Below, in pieces: positions 35,251 through 44,557 of a DNA stretch of 64,000 bases. The stretch's first letter is position 1. Each line of letters starts with the position of its first letter. The position numbers and the translations under genes were made by a program. Source of the DNA: Heterodera schachtii (lineage: Eukaryota; Nematoda; Chromadorea; Rhabditida; Heteroderidae); assembly GCA_023374025.1 (NCBI GenBank), contig SIJG01000100.1, positions 384,563-448,562 of the forward strand, read 5' to 3'. The notes beneath the pieces were generated by a model. The model ran no database searches and was not told the DNA's origin. It worked only from the letters and a program-made list of their open reading frames with translations.

Positions 35251-38200
35251 ATGAAATAACGCAGCGATGTCATTTAAAACACAAAGGAATTCCTTGTGCT
35301 GATGTGCGAGTAAAGCACACAACCGAATACTATGACTCAGGAAATCTCGGCGACAAAATCTGTGATTATTGTAGTGCTCTTTTATTTAATAGTGAAGCCG
35401 GAAAAAGAAACGGAAAATTTTCTTCAAGTTTTTGCTGTAATCATGGATCTGTTGTTTTACCGCCGTATGGGGAGCATCCACCAACACTGAAAAGATTTTT
35501 GTCAGGTCAAGATTCGGAATCAAAAGAATTTTTATCCCATCAAAATGTTTATAACTCATTGTTGGCCTTTGCATCAATTTCTGTTGGCTATCATGAGTCG
35601 TCTCTTGATGGTGACAAATGTTATTTATTGAATGGAGAATTCACACGAAAAATCGGGTTACTACCTGGAAAATTTGCTCCGTCTTTTGCACAGTTGTATA
35701 TACTTGACCCTATGGCGGCATTCATCCAAAGAACAAAAAATATTGAATATGGTGGGGATAGAGTGAATGAAAAAACAATTCGAAAACTTGATTTTATTAT
35801 TCGCAAATACCATCCGCTTGCCAAACAGCTAATGAATTTCCATGCACAATACCAAAAGACTTTAGAGGAACAGGGTCCAGAATCTGTTCTTAATTTCCGT
35901 TTGACATTGGTTGAAGCTCGTGAAGCACCATTAAATATAAACGACTCTTCTCTTCATCCAAGGCAAACCAATTTACCCGACGAGGGAAATTCTTTATTTT
36001 CCATCTGGGCTGAAACCGATCAGCCACCATTACTAAAAGGGATTTGGATAACTACAGATGACGGAAGGCTTCAAAATTTCCGTCCACATCACCCACAAAC
36101 CGATTCTCTTTGCTACCCCTTAATATTTCCAAATGGCGATGATGGTTTCCATCCAAAAATTCCTTACAATATCAAAAATAAAAAATGCGATAATGAAGCT
36201 ATGGAAGTTGATGTTGAATCTGATGAAAATACTTTTGATTCTGACGAAAAAGGAACAGATGATAATTTATCTGTCGCAAGTTCAGTTGATTCGGTTGAAA
36301 AGTGCGGAACACGTCAATTTTTATCAGTTAGGTCTTATATCCGATATCGTATTGCGTTGCGAAATGACAAGAAGCTGCACCATATTTGGAGTGCTGGTGG
36401 AGGCCTCAGTCAGAAATTTATTTTGGATTATTCAGCTCGCATCGATACAAATGTTGCAAATTATTTGCGAAAGCCTGAGTTAAATTTACGCAGTACTTTA
36501 CCAGAAAATGCGCTTCGCTGGCTTTCTCGTAATGCGGGGCTTAACTCAACCGAAGAATTAGGTAGCGTTGTTATGTACCGGAGGTCTGAGCCTGGAACAC
36601 GCGCATACTTTCAGCATAAATTTTACGATGCGACTACTATTATGTCAAGGTTTAAGAGGCCAGGATTTGCATCATTCTTTTTAACCTTTACGACAAATCC
36701 CAGATGGCCAGAAATTTCTCGAAATTTTCTTCACCAAGGTCAGAGGACAGTTGATAGACCCGATTTAATTTGTAGAGTATATGAAGACAAATTACGACAT
36801 TTGCATTACTTGCTGGATACGAAAAATATTTTGGGAAAAATGATTGGACAAGAATGCAGAGAGTTTCAAAAGAAATATGGCGGTCCCCATGCCCATCGAG
36901 TTTATCATACCGATCTGCTCGCAATCCCTGAAAATGTTGACGGATTGATTTGGGCACATATTCCTCCTGAACCGAATCAAAATGACAAATCAGATTGGGC
37001 AAATTTTATTCGTAAAGTCCGCGAGTTATTGCCAAAGTATCAATTTCATGACTGCGGACGCCATTGCTTAAATCATAAAGGAAAATGTAAAAAAGGTTTT
37101 CCGAAGCCATTTAGTAAATTTACGATCTTGCATGATGACCGGCCAGCAATCTATTTCCGTCCGTGTCCTGAAGATGGCGGACAAACTTATACTGTAAAAA
37201 AAGGCAAAACACAAATTACATATGACAATTCACGAGTATCGGCATACAATCCATATATTTTAGTTCACTTTGAGACTCACCACAATTTGGAATATGCCTA
37301 TGGGCAAAGCACAAACTTGAAATATTTGTATAAATATCCGTTCAAAGGCCCCAGTTTTTCGTACATAAAGACTATTGAAGAAAATGGAAAAACAAGTATT
37401 GACGAGCCTGCTTATTATGCCAGAATGTTATATCGTTCATCTCCTGAGGCTTATTGTAGAATAATGTCGCTAAAATACGCTAAATTATCTCATACCGTTA
37501 TTGCTTTGTCGATTCATTTGCCTGGTCAGCAAAAGATTTATTATAAATCAAGTGAAAAGGAGTCTGTCGCACAACAAATACAGGCCGGCATTTTGCCTGA
37601 AACTCCTTTAACAGCTTATTGGAAAATGTGTGAAACGGATCCTGATGTTAGGAAAATTCTTTTTGAGCATATGCCCGACCAGTATTCATTCAACAAGTCT
37701 GGAAAATTTTGGAAAAAACGTGTTTTTTCTACACGACCAGATAATATAAAGAACAGAAAACCGATTATTGGACGCATTTTCCCGGTTTCACCACGAAATC
37801 CGGAGTTATTTGCCTTATATTTATTGACAAAACATTTTCCCGGAAACCCGCAGCAATTAAAAATGGTAAACCCTACGCATATCTGTGAAACATTTCTGGA
37901 GACAGCCCGAATTAGGGGGCTTATTGATGACAACGACGTGTGGGTTCGGACCATGGAGGAGGGTGCTGCTTCGCTAACCCCAGCACAAATGCGACAATTG
38001 CTTGCTAATATACTAATTTTTGGGTCCACTGAAAACTGTCTAATTGATGGAGCTCTACTCTGGGAAAAATTTGTTTCACACATGTTTGACACTCGCTGTA
38101 CAGACGCCGAGCGTCCTGGTCGTATTGACCATGCTCTTGCTCTTTTAGAAAAATTATTAGTTAAACTAGGAAAACAGTGTCAAGATTATGGACTGCCAAC

Positions 38201-39713
38201 CCCAACAATTTCAATTATAAATGATCCACAGCGGGGGCTTAACGAGTTTTTCTTTCCGCAGCATTTGAATGATGATGTTGATGATACAATTGACACAGCA
38301 GCATTTGAACATGGAAAGTTGAATGCTGAACAACAAAGATTTTTTGATATGGTAAAAAACGCTTTTTTGAATACAGCGACTTCTCGACTATTTTATTTAT
38401 GTGGTGATGGCGGAACAGGGAAGACTTTTTTGCTGAATTACATATTATTTCAACTGCGTAAAATCGGTGCAAAAATAATTCCCACTGCATCGACCGGAAT
38501 GGCTTCCACCCGTTTTTATGTAGGTGGCACCACGGTTCATTCAGCGTTTAAATTTGGAATTAATGTTGAACCTGGCAAATTACCTGCAATTCCCTTTGAT
38601 AGTTTCTTTGGAAGACGCATAATAGAAAGTGAAATTATAATAATTGATGAAATGACAATGTTGGAGAGGACAGTTTTTGAAAATATTGATTTACTCTGTC
38701 GTCAATTGTGCTTCCAAAAAAGGCACTTACCTTTTGGTGGAAAATGTGTTATAATCTCCGGTGATTGGAAACAATCACTTCCAGTCGTAATCAATTCTTA
38801 TGGGAGTGCAGCCCAAGTTGCAGCATGCATACAGTCCTCCCCGCTTTACCCAACATTTTCAAAATATAAATTGACCCAAAGCATGCGAGTTAATCCAAAC
38901 GAAATAGAGTTTCTTAAATGGCTTGATGATGTTGGAAGAGGAGTAAATGGCGACACGGTTGCAATACCCAAAGATATGCTTGTCGACTCCCGAGAAGAAC
39001 TTATTGGTTGGGTGTTTGATCAAGGATTTAATATGCCAAGTAGCGAAATGCTTAAACGACTTCTTTTGGCTACCACAAATAGAATTGTTGACATAAATAA
39101 TTCTCAAATTTCTCAGTCAATGCTTGGTAACTTTGTTGAATATTTCTCTGTTGACAAAGCCACCGATGAAAATCCCTTTGCCGTAAATGCGGCTGACTTT
39201 GACGTAGCACAGCTTAATCAGCTTAATCCTATGGGAATGCCCACCCATTTGCTACGCCTTAAAATTGGATCAATTGTTGTCTTACTTGTAAATTTAAACA
39301 CTTCAAAAGGGCTTTGTAATGGCACCCGACTTCTTATTAAAAAACTAACTGACAATTTAATTGAATGTGAAACTATTGGTAGTGGATCCTCTGGAAATGG
39401 CATAATTATTGGAATTCCCCGAAACCGACATACATATAAAGACAAGCGTCCTGACGGTGTAAGTTTTGAAAGATTTCAATTTCCTATTCGCCTTGCTTTC
39501 GCTATGACGGTTGTGAAAGCTCAAGGCCAAACAGCAGTTCGATTGGGAATTGATTTTACAGAAGAGCCGTTTGCTCATGGACAATTGTATACAGCCCTCT
39601 CCCGTGCAACAAGCCGTGAAAATATTAAAATTTATGCTCCTAATAAAACACATGATGATAATGGAAATCCCTTGATTAGAAATATTATTGCCCCCGGAAT
39701 TAATTTGGATTAA
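35241..39713 (+). CDS. Helitron RepHel transposase (HUH endonuclease plus Pif1-type helicase)
   Basis: Nicks one strand and unwinds it for rolling-circle transposition. The frame is open from 35217 but has no in-frame ATG until the codon within DPMAAF; 35304 is a GTG. Translation probably enters from the Ulp1 frame by the -1 shift at 35241. Numbering codons from 35304: Cys-rich N-terminus (CDYCSALLF, 20-28), Rep domain with FFLTFTTNP (about 455), HUH H529-A-H531 (GGPHAHR) and the paired tyrosines Y674 and Y678 (YLYKYPFK). The helicase follows: Walker A GDGGTGKT (1034-1041), Walker B IIDE (D1115, E1116), GDWKQ (1153-1157), SMRV, and motif VI QLYTALSRATSR with R1434. All key residues are present and no internal stop occurs, so the enzyme looks intact. 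The Rep motif-2 context (PHAHRVYHTD) differs from the usual LPHAHILL. Confidence 0.93.
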   Translation, partial: VKLNEITQRCHLKHKGIPCADVRVKHTTEYYDSGNLGDKICDYCSALLFNSEAGKRNGKFSSSFCCNHGSVVLPPYGEHPPTLKRFLSGQDSESKEFLSHQNVYNSLLAFASISVGYHESSLDGDKCYLLNGEFTRKIGLLPGKFAPSFAQLYILDPMAAFIQRTKNIEYGGDRVNEKTIRKLDFIIRKYHPLAKQLMNFHAQYQKTLEEQGPESVLNFRLTLVEAREAPLNINDSSLHPRQTNLPDEGNSLFSIWAETDQPPLLKGIWITTDDGRLQNFRPHHPQTDSLCYPLIFPNGDDGFHPKIPYNIKNKKCDNEAMEVDVESDENTFDSDEKGTDDNLSVASSVDSVEKCGTRQFLSVRSYIRYRIALRNDKKLHHIWSAGGGLSQKFILDYSARIDTNVANYLRKPELNLRSTLPENALRWLSRNAGLNSTEELGSVVMYRRSEPGTRAYFQHKFYDATTIMSRFKRPGFASFFLTFTTNPRWPEISRNFLHQGQRTVDRPDLICRVYEDKLRHLHYLLDTKNILGKMIGQECREFQKKYGGPHAHRVYHTDLLAIPENVDGLIWAHIPPEPNQNDKSDWANFIRKVRELLPKYQFHDCGRHCLNHKGKCKKGFPKPFSKFTILHDDRPAIYFRPCPEDGGQTYTVKKGKTQITYDNSRVSAYNPYILVHFETHHNLEYAYGQSTNLKYLYKYPFKGPSFSYIKTIEENGKTSIDEPAYYARMLYRSSPEAYCRIMSLKYAKLSHTVIALSIHLPGQQKIYYKSSEKESVAQQIQAGILPETPLTAYWKMCETDPDVRKILFEHMPDQYSFNKSGKFWKKRVFSTRPDNIKNRKPIIGRIFPVSPRNPELFALYLLTKHFPGNPQQLKMVNPTHICETFLETARIRGLIDDNDVWVRTMEEGAASLTPAQMRQLLANILIFGSTENCLIDGALLWEKFVSHMFDTRCTDAERPGRIDHALALLEKLLVKLGKQCQDYGLPTPTISIINDPQRGLNEFFFPQHLNDDVDDTIDTAAFEHGKLNAEQQRFFDMVKNAFLNTATSRLFYLCGDGGTGKTFLLNYILFQLRKIGAKIIPTASTGMASTRFYVGGTTVHSAFKFGINVEPGKLPAIPFDSFFGRRIIESEIIIIDEMTMLERTVFENIDLLCRQLCFQKRHLPFGGKCVIISGDWKQSLPVVINSYGSAAQVAACIQSSPLYPTFSKYKLTQSMRVNPNEIEFLKWLDDVGRGVNGDTVAIPKDMLVDSREELIGWVFDQGFNMPSSEMLKRLLLATTNRIVDINNSQISQSMLGNFVEYFSVDKATDENPFAVNAADFDVAQLNQLNPMGMPTHLLRLKIGSIVVLLVNLNTSKGLCNGTRLLIKKLTDNLIECETIGSGSSGNGIIIGIPRNRHTYKDKRPDGVSFERFQFPIRLAFAMTVVKAQGQTAVRLGIDFTEEPFAHGQLYTALSRATSRENIKIYAPNKTHDDNGNPLIRNIIAPGINLD

Positions 39714-39756
39714 ACTTTTTAAAATTTCTTGCTACTATCAAAAATACTCATATAAA

Positions 39757-40068
39757 TGTGCGAGGAGCCCCGGTAACGCGAGAAGTGCCGCCACCCTTAA
39801 AGTGCGAGGAGCCCCGGTAATGCGGGAGGTGCCGCCACCCTTAAAGTGCAAGGAGCCCCAGTAATGCGGGAGGTGCCGCCACCATTAAAGTGCGAGGAGC
39901 CCCGGTAACGCGGGAAGTGCCGCCACCCTTAAAGTGCGAGGAGCCCCGGTAATGCGGGAGGTGCCGCCACCATTAAAGTGCGAGGAGCCCCGGTAATGCG
40001 GGAGGTGCCGCCACCCTAAATAAGCGAGGAGCCCCGGTAACGCGGGAAGTGCCGCCAAATCTTCAGAG
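39757..40068. repeat. Right Helitron minisatellite (about 44-bp unit)
   Basis: Seven units reading gtgcgaggagccccggtaac then gcgggaagtgccgccaccct. This is the same family as the left array. The inner fold is CCCG-GTAACG-CGGG: one pair longer than at left and still complementary, so the two sides changed together. It starts 44 bp after the RepHel stop. Confidence 0.85.
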
Positions 40069-40073
40069 CTTAG

Positions 40074-40210
40074 CTCCTCGCCGGGGGCACAAAATTAAAA
40101 ATTAAAATCCAAAAATTACAGTAAAATCTAACCCACCCCCGGCGAGTGGGGTCCATGGTTTTTGCCAGTTTTCCACCGTGCTCCTCCGCGTGGTGGACCC
40201 TGGGGGTTGG
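40074..40210. other. Right-end palindromes of the Helitron
   Basis: ctcgccggggg (about 40077) pairs perfectly with cccccggcgag (about 40136) across about 48 nt. gggtcca (about 40149) pairs with tggaccc (about 40195), and tccacc (about 40170) with ggtgga inside that. Helitron 3' ends normally carry a GC hairpin shortly before CTRR, so these are candidates for the transposition terminator. The precise end was not located. Confidence 0.5.
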
Positions 40211-40259
40211 ATAATTGGAAAAATTGTCCTTCCGCTAATGACGGTTAATAAACTGGCCA

Positions 40260-42660
40260 TCTGTTACCACTAGCAACGAAGTCCTTTTGCGCGAAGCGCT
40301 AATCAAAATACCAACTCAAATTTCCCAGAACCTACTGCCTTCAACATCCCCCGTCAATTCCCCACGCTAGTTTCTATTACATTAGAAAAAAAGGGGTACT
40401 CGCGTTTTTTGCTATTTTGAGCCTAACGGGCGCAGGGAGGGGTTGGCAAATTCGATGTCCCGACCAACTTTTTGAGGCGCATTCAGGAAAACTATAGGTT
40501 TTCCGGTCCGGTGGCCAGGTGAGCGCCAGCGGCGCTGAAATGGCCCCCGTTTGCAGTCTCAGTGTTACGAAATTTTTTTTAATGGCCTAAATGGACAAGC
40601 GGCTCCCAAAAGCGATTGTGACAAAGGGTGCCCGACCTTTTTGCCAGCAGACCCATTTTGATCAGAGCAAAAGCGCGATCAGGAAAAATTCCCAATTGAC
40701 GGGAGGTCATTTTCGGATTTTTCGGTTTTTCGTGAATAACTCGCCCGGGATTGCTCGGAGCCGTTTTCCATATAAAACGTAAAGGTGCAACTTTTTAAGC
40801 TGCATTTTATGGTGTTTTTAGTTTTTTGAAATTTTCGGCCAAAAAAAATCCAGGCCCCCTCGGAAAATTTTTGGTTTTTTGGCTCTAACTTTTTTTACAT
40901 TAGCTGCATCGAAAAACGCATTGCACTTTTGGGTTGCAACTTTTCAAGAGCTATCGATTGATATAAAAAAATTTTTGAAAACTCAAAGTAAGTTTTTCGC
41001 TTGAAAACCGGTTGGTCCAGTGGTGTCTGCTGGGGGCCCCAGGGAGGGGGGCCCGGGTTCGAATCCCGTGGTGTGTGGATGATTTTTTATGACGTGTAAC
41101 GATGTTCTAAAGGCTTGGAAATATTTTCTAAAATTTTTTTATATTTTTATTAATTTTTTAAATTTTTTATTTGATCGAAATTGGCTCAGTTTGAAATTTT
41201 CATTTTTTGTCCAAGGGAAATTTGGGGGGATTTTCAAAAAATCATAACTCTGTTTAAAATACGTTTTTTGGAATGATTAAATGATTAAAAAATGCAGAAA
41301 AATCGGGAGAATTTTATCTTTTTTAATTGGTTATTCTATATTTAAAATGCAAAAAGTTATTCCATAAAAAGTCGAAAATTTCTATTTTTCACTAAAAAAT
41401 TTATAACTCATTCAAAAAAAGGCGCTAAGGTATAAGAAAATATTGATAAAATCCGCAATTTTTTGCTCTACAAGCAGGTATTTATTTCATATTTTTATCA
41501 CTTTTTTAAAAAATGTTATAAAAATAAAACTGCTTTTGTAGCCAAAATCCAAAGGGATATACCCCTTTGGAAATTTCATGGACACATTTTTTTGCTCTAA
41601 ATATCACAAAAACACATTTTCTTATGTAGTTTGGGTCACTGATCACGAATATGAAATTTATTTTAAGTTTCAGTAAGTTTGGAATTTTTTAAAATTTTGA
41701 ATTTTACAATTTTTTGGGTCTTTAAAATTCAAGGTAAATTTTGAAAATTTATAACTCACTTTAAAATGGATCTATTTGAATGATTAAATGATTAAAAAAT
41801 GCAGAAAAATCGGGAGAATTTTATATATTTTATTAGAATTTTATGGCTTTAAAAAGAAAAAAGTTATTCTTGAAAAAGTTGAAAAATTCAATTTTTCACT
41901 AAAAAATTCAAAACTCCGTTAGGAAAAGGTGTTTTCACAAACTTAAATATTGCAAAAATCCTTAATTTTTTGCTCTATTTTATAAATTTTATTTCTTATT
42001 TTTATCACTTTTTTGAAAAAAGTTATAAAAATAAAACTGCTTTTGAAGCCAAAATCCAAAGGGATACCCCTTTGGAAATTTAATGGACACATTTTTTGCT
42101 CTAAAATTTTCAAAAATACATTTTCTTAGGTTTTTTGACCACTGAGTACGAATATTGACATTATTTTAAGTTTGTACAATTTTGGAAATTTTTAAAAAAT
42201 TTTTAAATTTTACAATTTTTTGACCCTTTAAAATTCAAACCAAAATTTAAAAATTCATAACTCCTTTTGAATGGGTCAATTTTAATGCTTATAAGCTTTA
42301 AAAATGCAGAAAAATATGAAGAATTTTATATCGACATTATTTTGAGTTTCTGGAATTTTGGAATTTTTTAAAAATCTTTGAAATTGAAAATTTTGAAAAA
42401 TCATCAATTTTTTAGCCCTTGAAAATTGAAACTTAAGTTTAAAATTTATAGCTTCCCTCAAAATAGTCCAATTCGGCTCATTTAAAGCACTAAAAATATA
42501 GAGAAACCGGAAGAAATTATTTTTTGAGTTTCCATATGCTAAAAATTCATAGCGTTAGGCCTGGATTTCTGAAAAATTCATTATTCATTCCAAAATATTT
42601 AAAATTCATAAGCAAAATTTTTTGTTGATCATGAATCGGAACTTTATTTAGAGTTTTGAC
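40260..42660 (+). repeat. Dispersed repeat family, copy C, with internal tandem units
   Basis: 5' module: ctagcaacgaagtcctttt, a GAA-loop hairpin (40289-40299), ccgtcaattccccacgctag. Then come ggtggccaggtgagcgccag and cagtctcagtgttacgaaa. From about 41100 a unit of roughly 480 bp repeats about three times: 'cataactc' phrase, gattaaaaaatgcagaaaaa, 'aaagttat', tttttgctct, ttataaaaataaaactgctt. The first two repeats close with the palindromes ccaaaggg/ccctttgg (41549-41570 and 42056-42075). No coding frame. Confidence 0.75.
41004..41078 (+). tRNA. tRNA-like remnant (D- and T-arm motifs only)
   Basis: ggttggtccagtggtgtc resembles an A-box/D arm and gcccgggttcgaatcccg a B-box/T arm, at roughly tRNA spacing. 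Between them lies ctgggggccccag, which cannot form a normal anticodon arm. The predicted acceptor ends do not pair. It is a tRNA pseudogene or the head of a tRNA-derived element inserted in copy C; the other copies lack it. D- and T-arm wording is closest to tRNA-Pro or tRNA-Glu, without certainty. Confidence 0.4.
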
Positions 42661-42862
42661 TGATTAAAAAATAACATATTTTTTTTATTTTTTACAGATT
42701 TAAATGGAAAAAAGTCGTTTTAATTTTCCTGGCATATCTCTTCCACGACCACTTCTATGGCGAAAAACAATTTTTCTAATAGATGTAAATAATTTTATTA
42801 TAAATATTTTTAAATATTGAGATTTAATTTTTTGTTTTTTTTTTTCGATTTTAAATTTAACA

Positions 42863-43084
42863 ATGGATTATAAAATATTCAATAATATCGAAATTTTTGA
42901 TGTTGACACTTTTTATGATGTTGAAGAAAATTATCCTGTTGTTTTTGAAGCTATAGAGGATAATGAACACTTTGCCAGTTTTCAATTTGGAAAATTTATT
43001 TCCGGAGAGAAGGAGGTCATAAACAGGGTTCGTATTTGTCCTAAATTGAATGGAATTCCTTTAAATTGCCCATCCCCCCCCTAA
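42863..43084 (+). CDS. Small hypothetical acidic protein (73 codons)
   Basis: The ATG follows an A/T leader ending tttaaca. The protein is acidic and hydrophilic (IEIFDVDTFYDVEENYPVVF), then FQFGKFISGEKEV, ending with a short Cys/Pro tail (GIPLNCPSPP). Codon use is more ordered than in the surrounding repeats, but no family is recognised. It could be an exon whose continuation was lost. Confidence 0.35.
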   Translation: MDYKIFNNIEIFDVDTFYDVEENYPVVFEAIEDNEHFASFQFGKFISGEKEVINRVRICPKLNGIPLNCPSPP

Positions 43085-43217
43085 TTTAAAACGTGTGTCT
43101 AAGATCTGTTAATAAATCGAAAAAAAAAAACCTATTTTTTTCCTGTGCCGATAGGCGCCGATGGACAATCTTCGCCTAATTATTTATGGAAAAATTTGTT
43201 TTTGACAATAGGAAACA

Positions 43218-43538
43218 ATGCAAAACAATTGCAATGAAATTGTGCCGTTGGACGACGAAAATAGTGCCAATGCCAATGCCCAAACAAAGGACAATTCCGA
43301 CCCAAACAGTGCCAATGCCAACATCGAAACCGAAAATTCCGACGCAAACAGTGCCAATGCCAACACAACCGGAAGCAGTGTCGATTCCGATGCAAACAGT
43401 GCCAATGCCAACACAAACAGTGCCAATGCAAAAACAGCCGGCAGCAGTGCCAATGGTCGCCGCCGACCGCCAAAATCCATCCGGCAGCTATTTCCGCTGC
43501 AAAAAACGCCAACATTCTGTGTTGGTCATTTTAAATAA
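43218..43538 (+). CDS. Hypothetical Asn/Ala/Ser-rich low-complexity ORF (106 codons)
   Basis: Begins MQNNCNEIVPLDDE. It continues with repeats of the peptide NSANAN encoded by a short tandem (aacagtgccaatgcc), then a basic tail (GRRRPPKSIRQLF). It lies after a ttgacaatag acceptor-like phrase. The minus strand and another plus frame are also open because of the tandem, so coding status is uncertain. It could be the N-terminal exon of the gene whose proline-rich exon follows, but no clean donor was identified. Confidence 0.3.
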   Translation: MQNNCNEIVPLDDENSANANAQTKDNSDPNSANANIETENSDANSANANTTGSSVDSDANSANANTNSANAKTAGSSANGRRRPPKSIRQLFPLQKTPTFCVGHFK

Positions 43539-43704
43539 TTTTTGGGCGTCAAAAACAGGAAAAAAAACTGGAAGGGTAACTTCAAATTAACTATTTCTTT
43601 AAGTCCATAATAACTTTTGGGTATTTAAATCAAATTAATAAATTTGCTATTGAAAATTCAAAAAATTACTAAAATTGCATTTTCTAAAAAACGATATTTA
43701 ACAG

Positions 43705-44199
43705 ATTCCGCCGCTTGCCCGTCCTATTCCGCCCCCTTTCCGTCCTCTTCCTTATTCTTTTTTCCCCCCGCCTCCTTTCCGTCCTTCTCCGTATTCATTT
43801 CCTCCGCCTCCTTTTCGTCCTTCTCCGTATTCATTTCCTCCGCCTCCTTTTCGTCCTTCTTCTGCTTTTCCCTCTTCTCACTCCGCTTTCCCTTCTGCTC
43901 AAAATGATTGTGTTTCAAATACTTCTCGCCCTGTATCTGGCACTTCTTCGGCCCTTTCTTTTTTCCCCCCTCCTCCTCCCCCGCCTGTTTCTTCTCAATC
44001 ACTTCCCGTCGATGTTAAACCAAAAAAACAGCTGAAGCCAATTCCATCGCCGCCTCCTTCAAAATTGTCAATTCAAACTCCGCCGCCTTCACCCAACATG
44101 GACATTCAGCCGGTTCTCCCTCCGATTATGCCAATTCCCCCACCGCCTCCTTCTCCCAATGCTTATGTCTCGGTTGTGAAACAGTACAACTTTTATTAG
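43705..44199 (+). CDS. Proline-rich terminal exon, 164 codons to stop
   Basis: An open frame without ATG at its start, directly after a splice-acceptor-like atatttaacag; an in-frame TAA at 43699 lies just before the AG. It encodes three copies of an RPSPYSFPPPPF-type repeat, a Ser-rich stretch, an SFFPPPPPPPVS run, a basic KPKKQLKPIPSPPPSKLS segment, PPIMPIPPPPPSPN and the end SVVKQYNFY before TAG (44197-44199). It suits a disordered SH3/WW/profilin-binding tail or an extracellular Pro-rich protein. The open frame, the acceptor and composition unlike other frames support a real 3' exon. The 5' part is not identified. Confidence 0.5.
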   Translation: MPPLARPIPPPFRPLPYSFFPPPPFRPSPYSFPPPPFRPSPYSFPPPPFRPSSAFPSSHSAFPSAQNDCVSNTSRPVSGTSSALSFFPPPPPPPVSSQSLPVDVKPKKQLKPIPSPPPSKLSIQTPPPSPNMDIQPVLPPIMPIPPPPPSPNAYVSVVKQYNFY

Positions 44200-44557
44200 A
44201 TTTGATATAAAATTGTCTTAAACAAATATCATTATGCAATCGATTTCATTTCATTTACTTTTTAATAATTTAATGAGCAGACGGCAATTTTTCCGAGCTC
44301 AATGGCATGTGAAAAGGGCACTTCCGGGCCTACCAAATTTATGCAAAATTGTTTCAAAAATTTTGCAAAATTTGGTGTCAAAAAAATGGCCCAAGTATAT
44401 GCCGGGTGACGCAAAGACCCTATTTTAGTGTAAACTTTAATTCTGAAAACAGCAAACTTTAAATTTACAATACTTTGGTGACAAAATTTTGTATCAAAAA
44501 TTGAAAATTAGACGAACAATTTGGTTTTTTATTGCAATAAAGCAAAACTCATTTTAG

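Larger units (their letters stand above)
31975..40210 (+). mobile_element. Helitron-like element with double-Ulp1 protease and RepHel genes
   Basis: Helitrons are rolling-circle DNA transposons driven by a HUH nuclease fused to a Pif1-type helicase. Here a protease gene and the RepHel gene lie head to tail. A related 44-48 bp minisatellite stands at each side in the same orientation, and a set of GC palindromes follows on the right. I could not fix the exact TC...CTRR termini. A ctag lies at 40269 beyond the palindromes, but the same phrase occurs in copy D of the dispersed family, so it probably belongs to that. The boundaries given are the outer edges of the minisatellite on the left and the palindromes on the right. 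Confidence 0.7.

Noticed and set aside
35304..35306. Initiation of RepHel at this GTG
   Set aside because: GTG is not a usual eukaryotic nuclear start, and the frame is open and family-like upstream of it. Entry from the Ulp1 frame or by splicing is more likely.
43724..44002. Lys/Glu-rich protein on the minus strand
   Set aside because: It is antisense of the proline-rich exon. The plus-strand frame is longer, follows an acceptor-like site and ends in a less repetitive tail.
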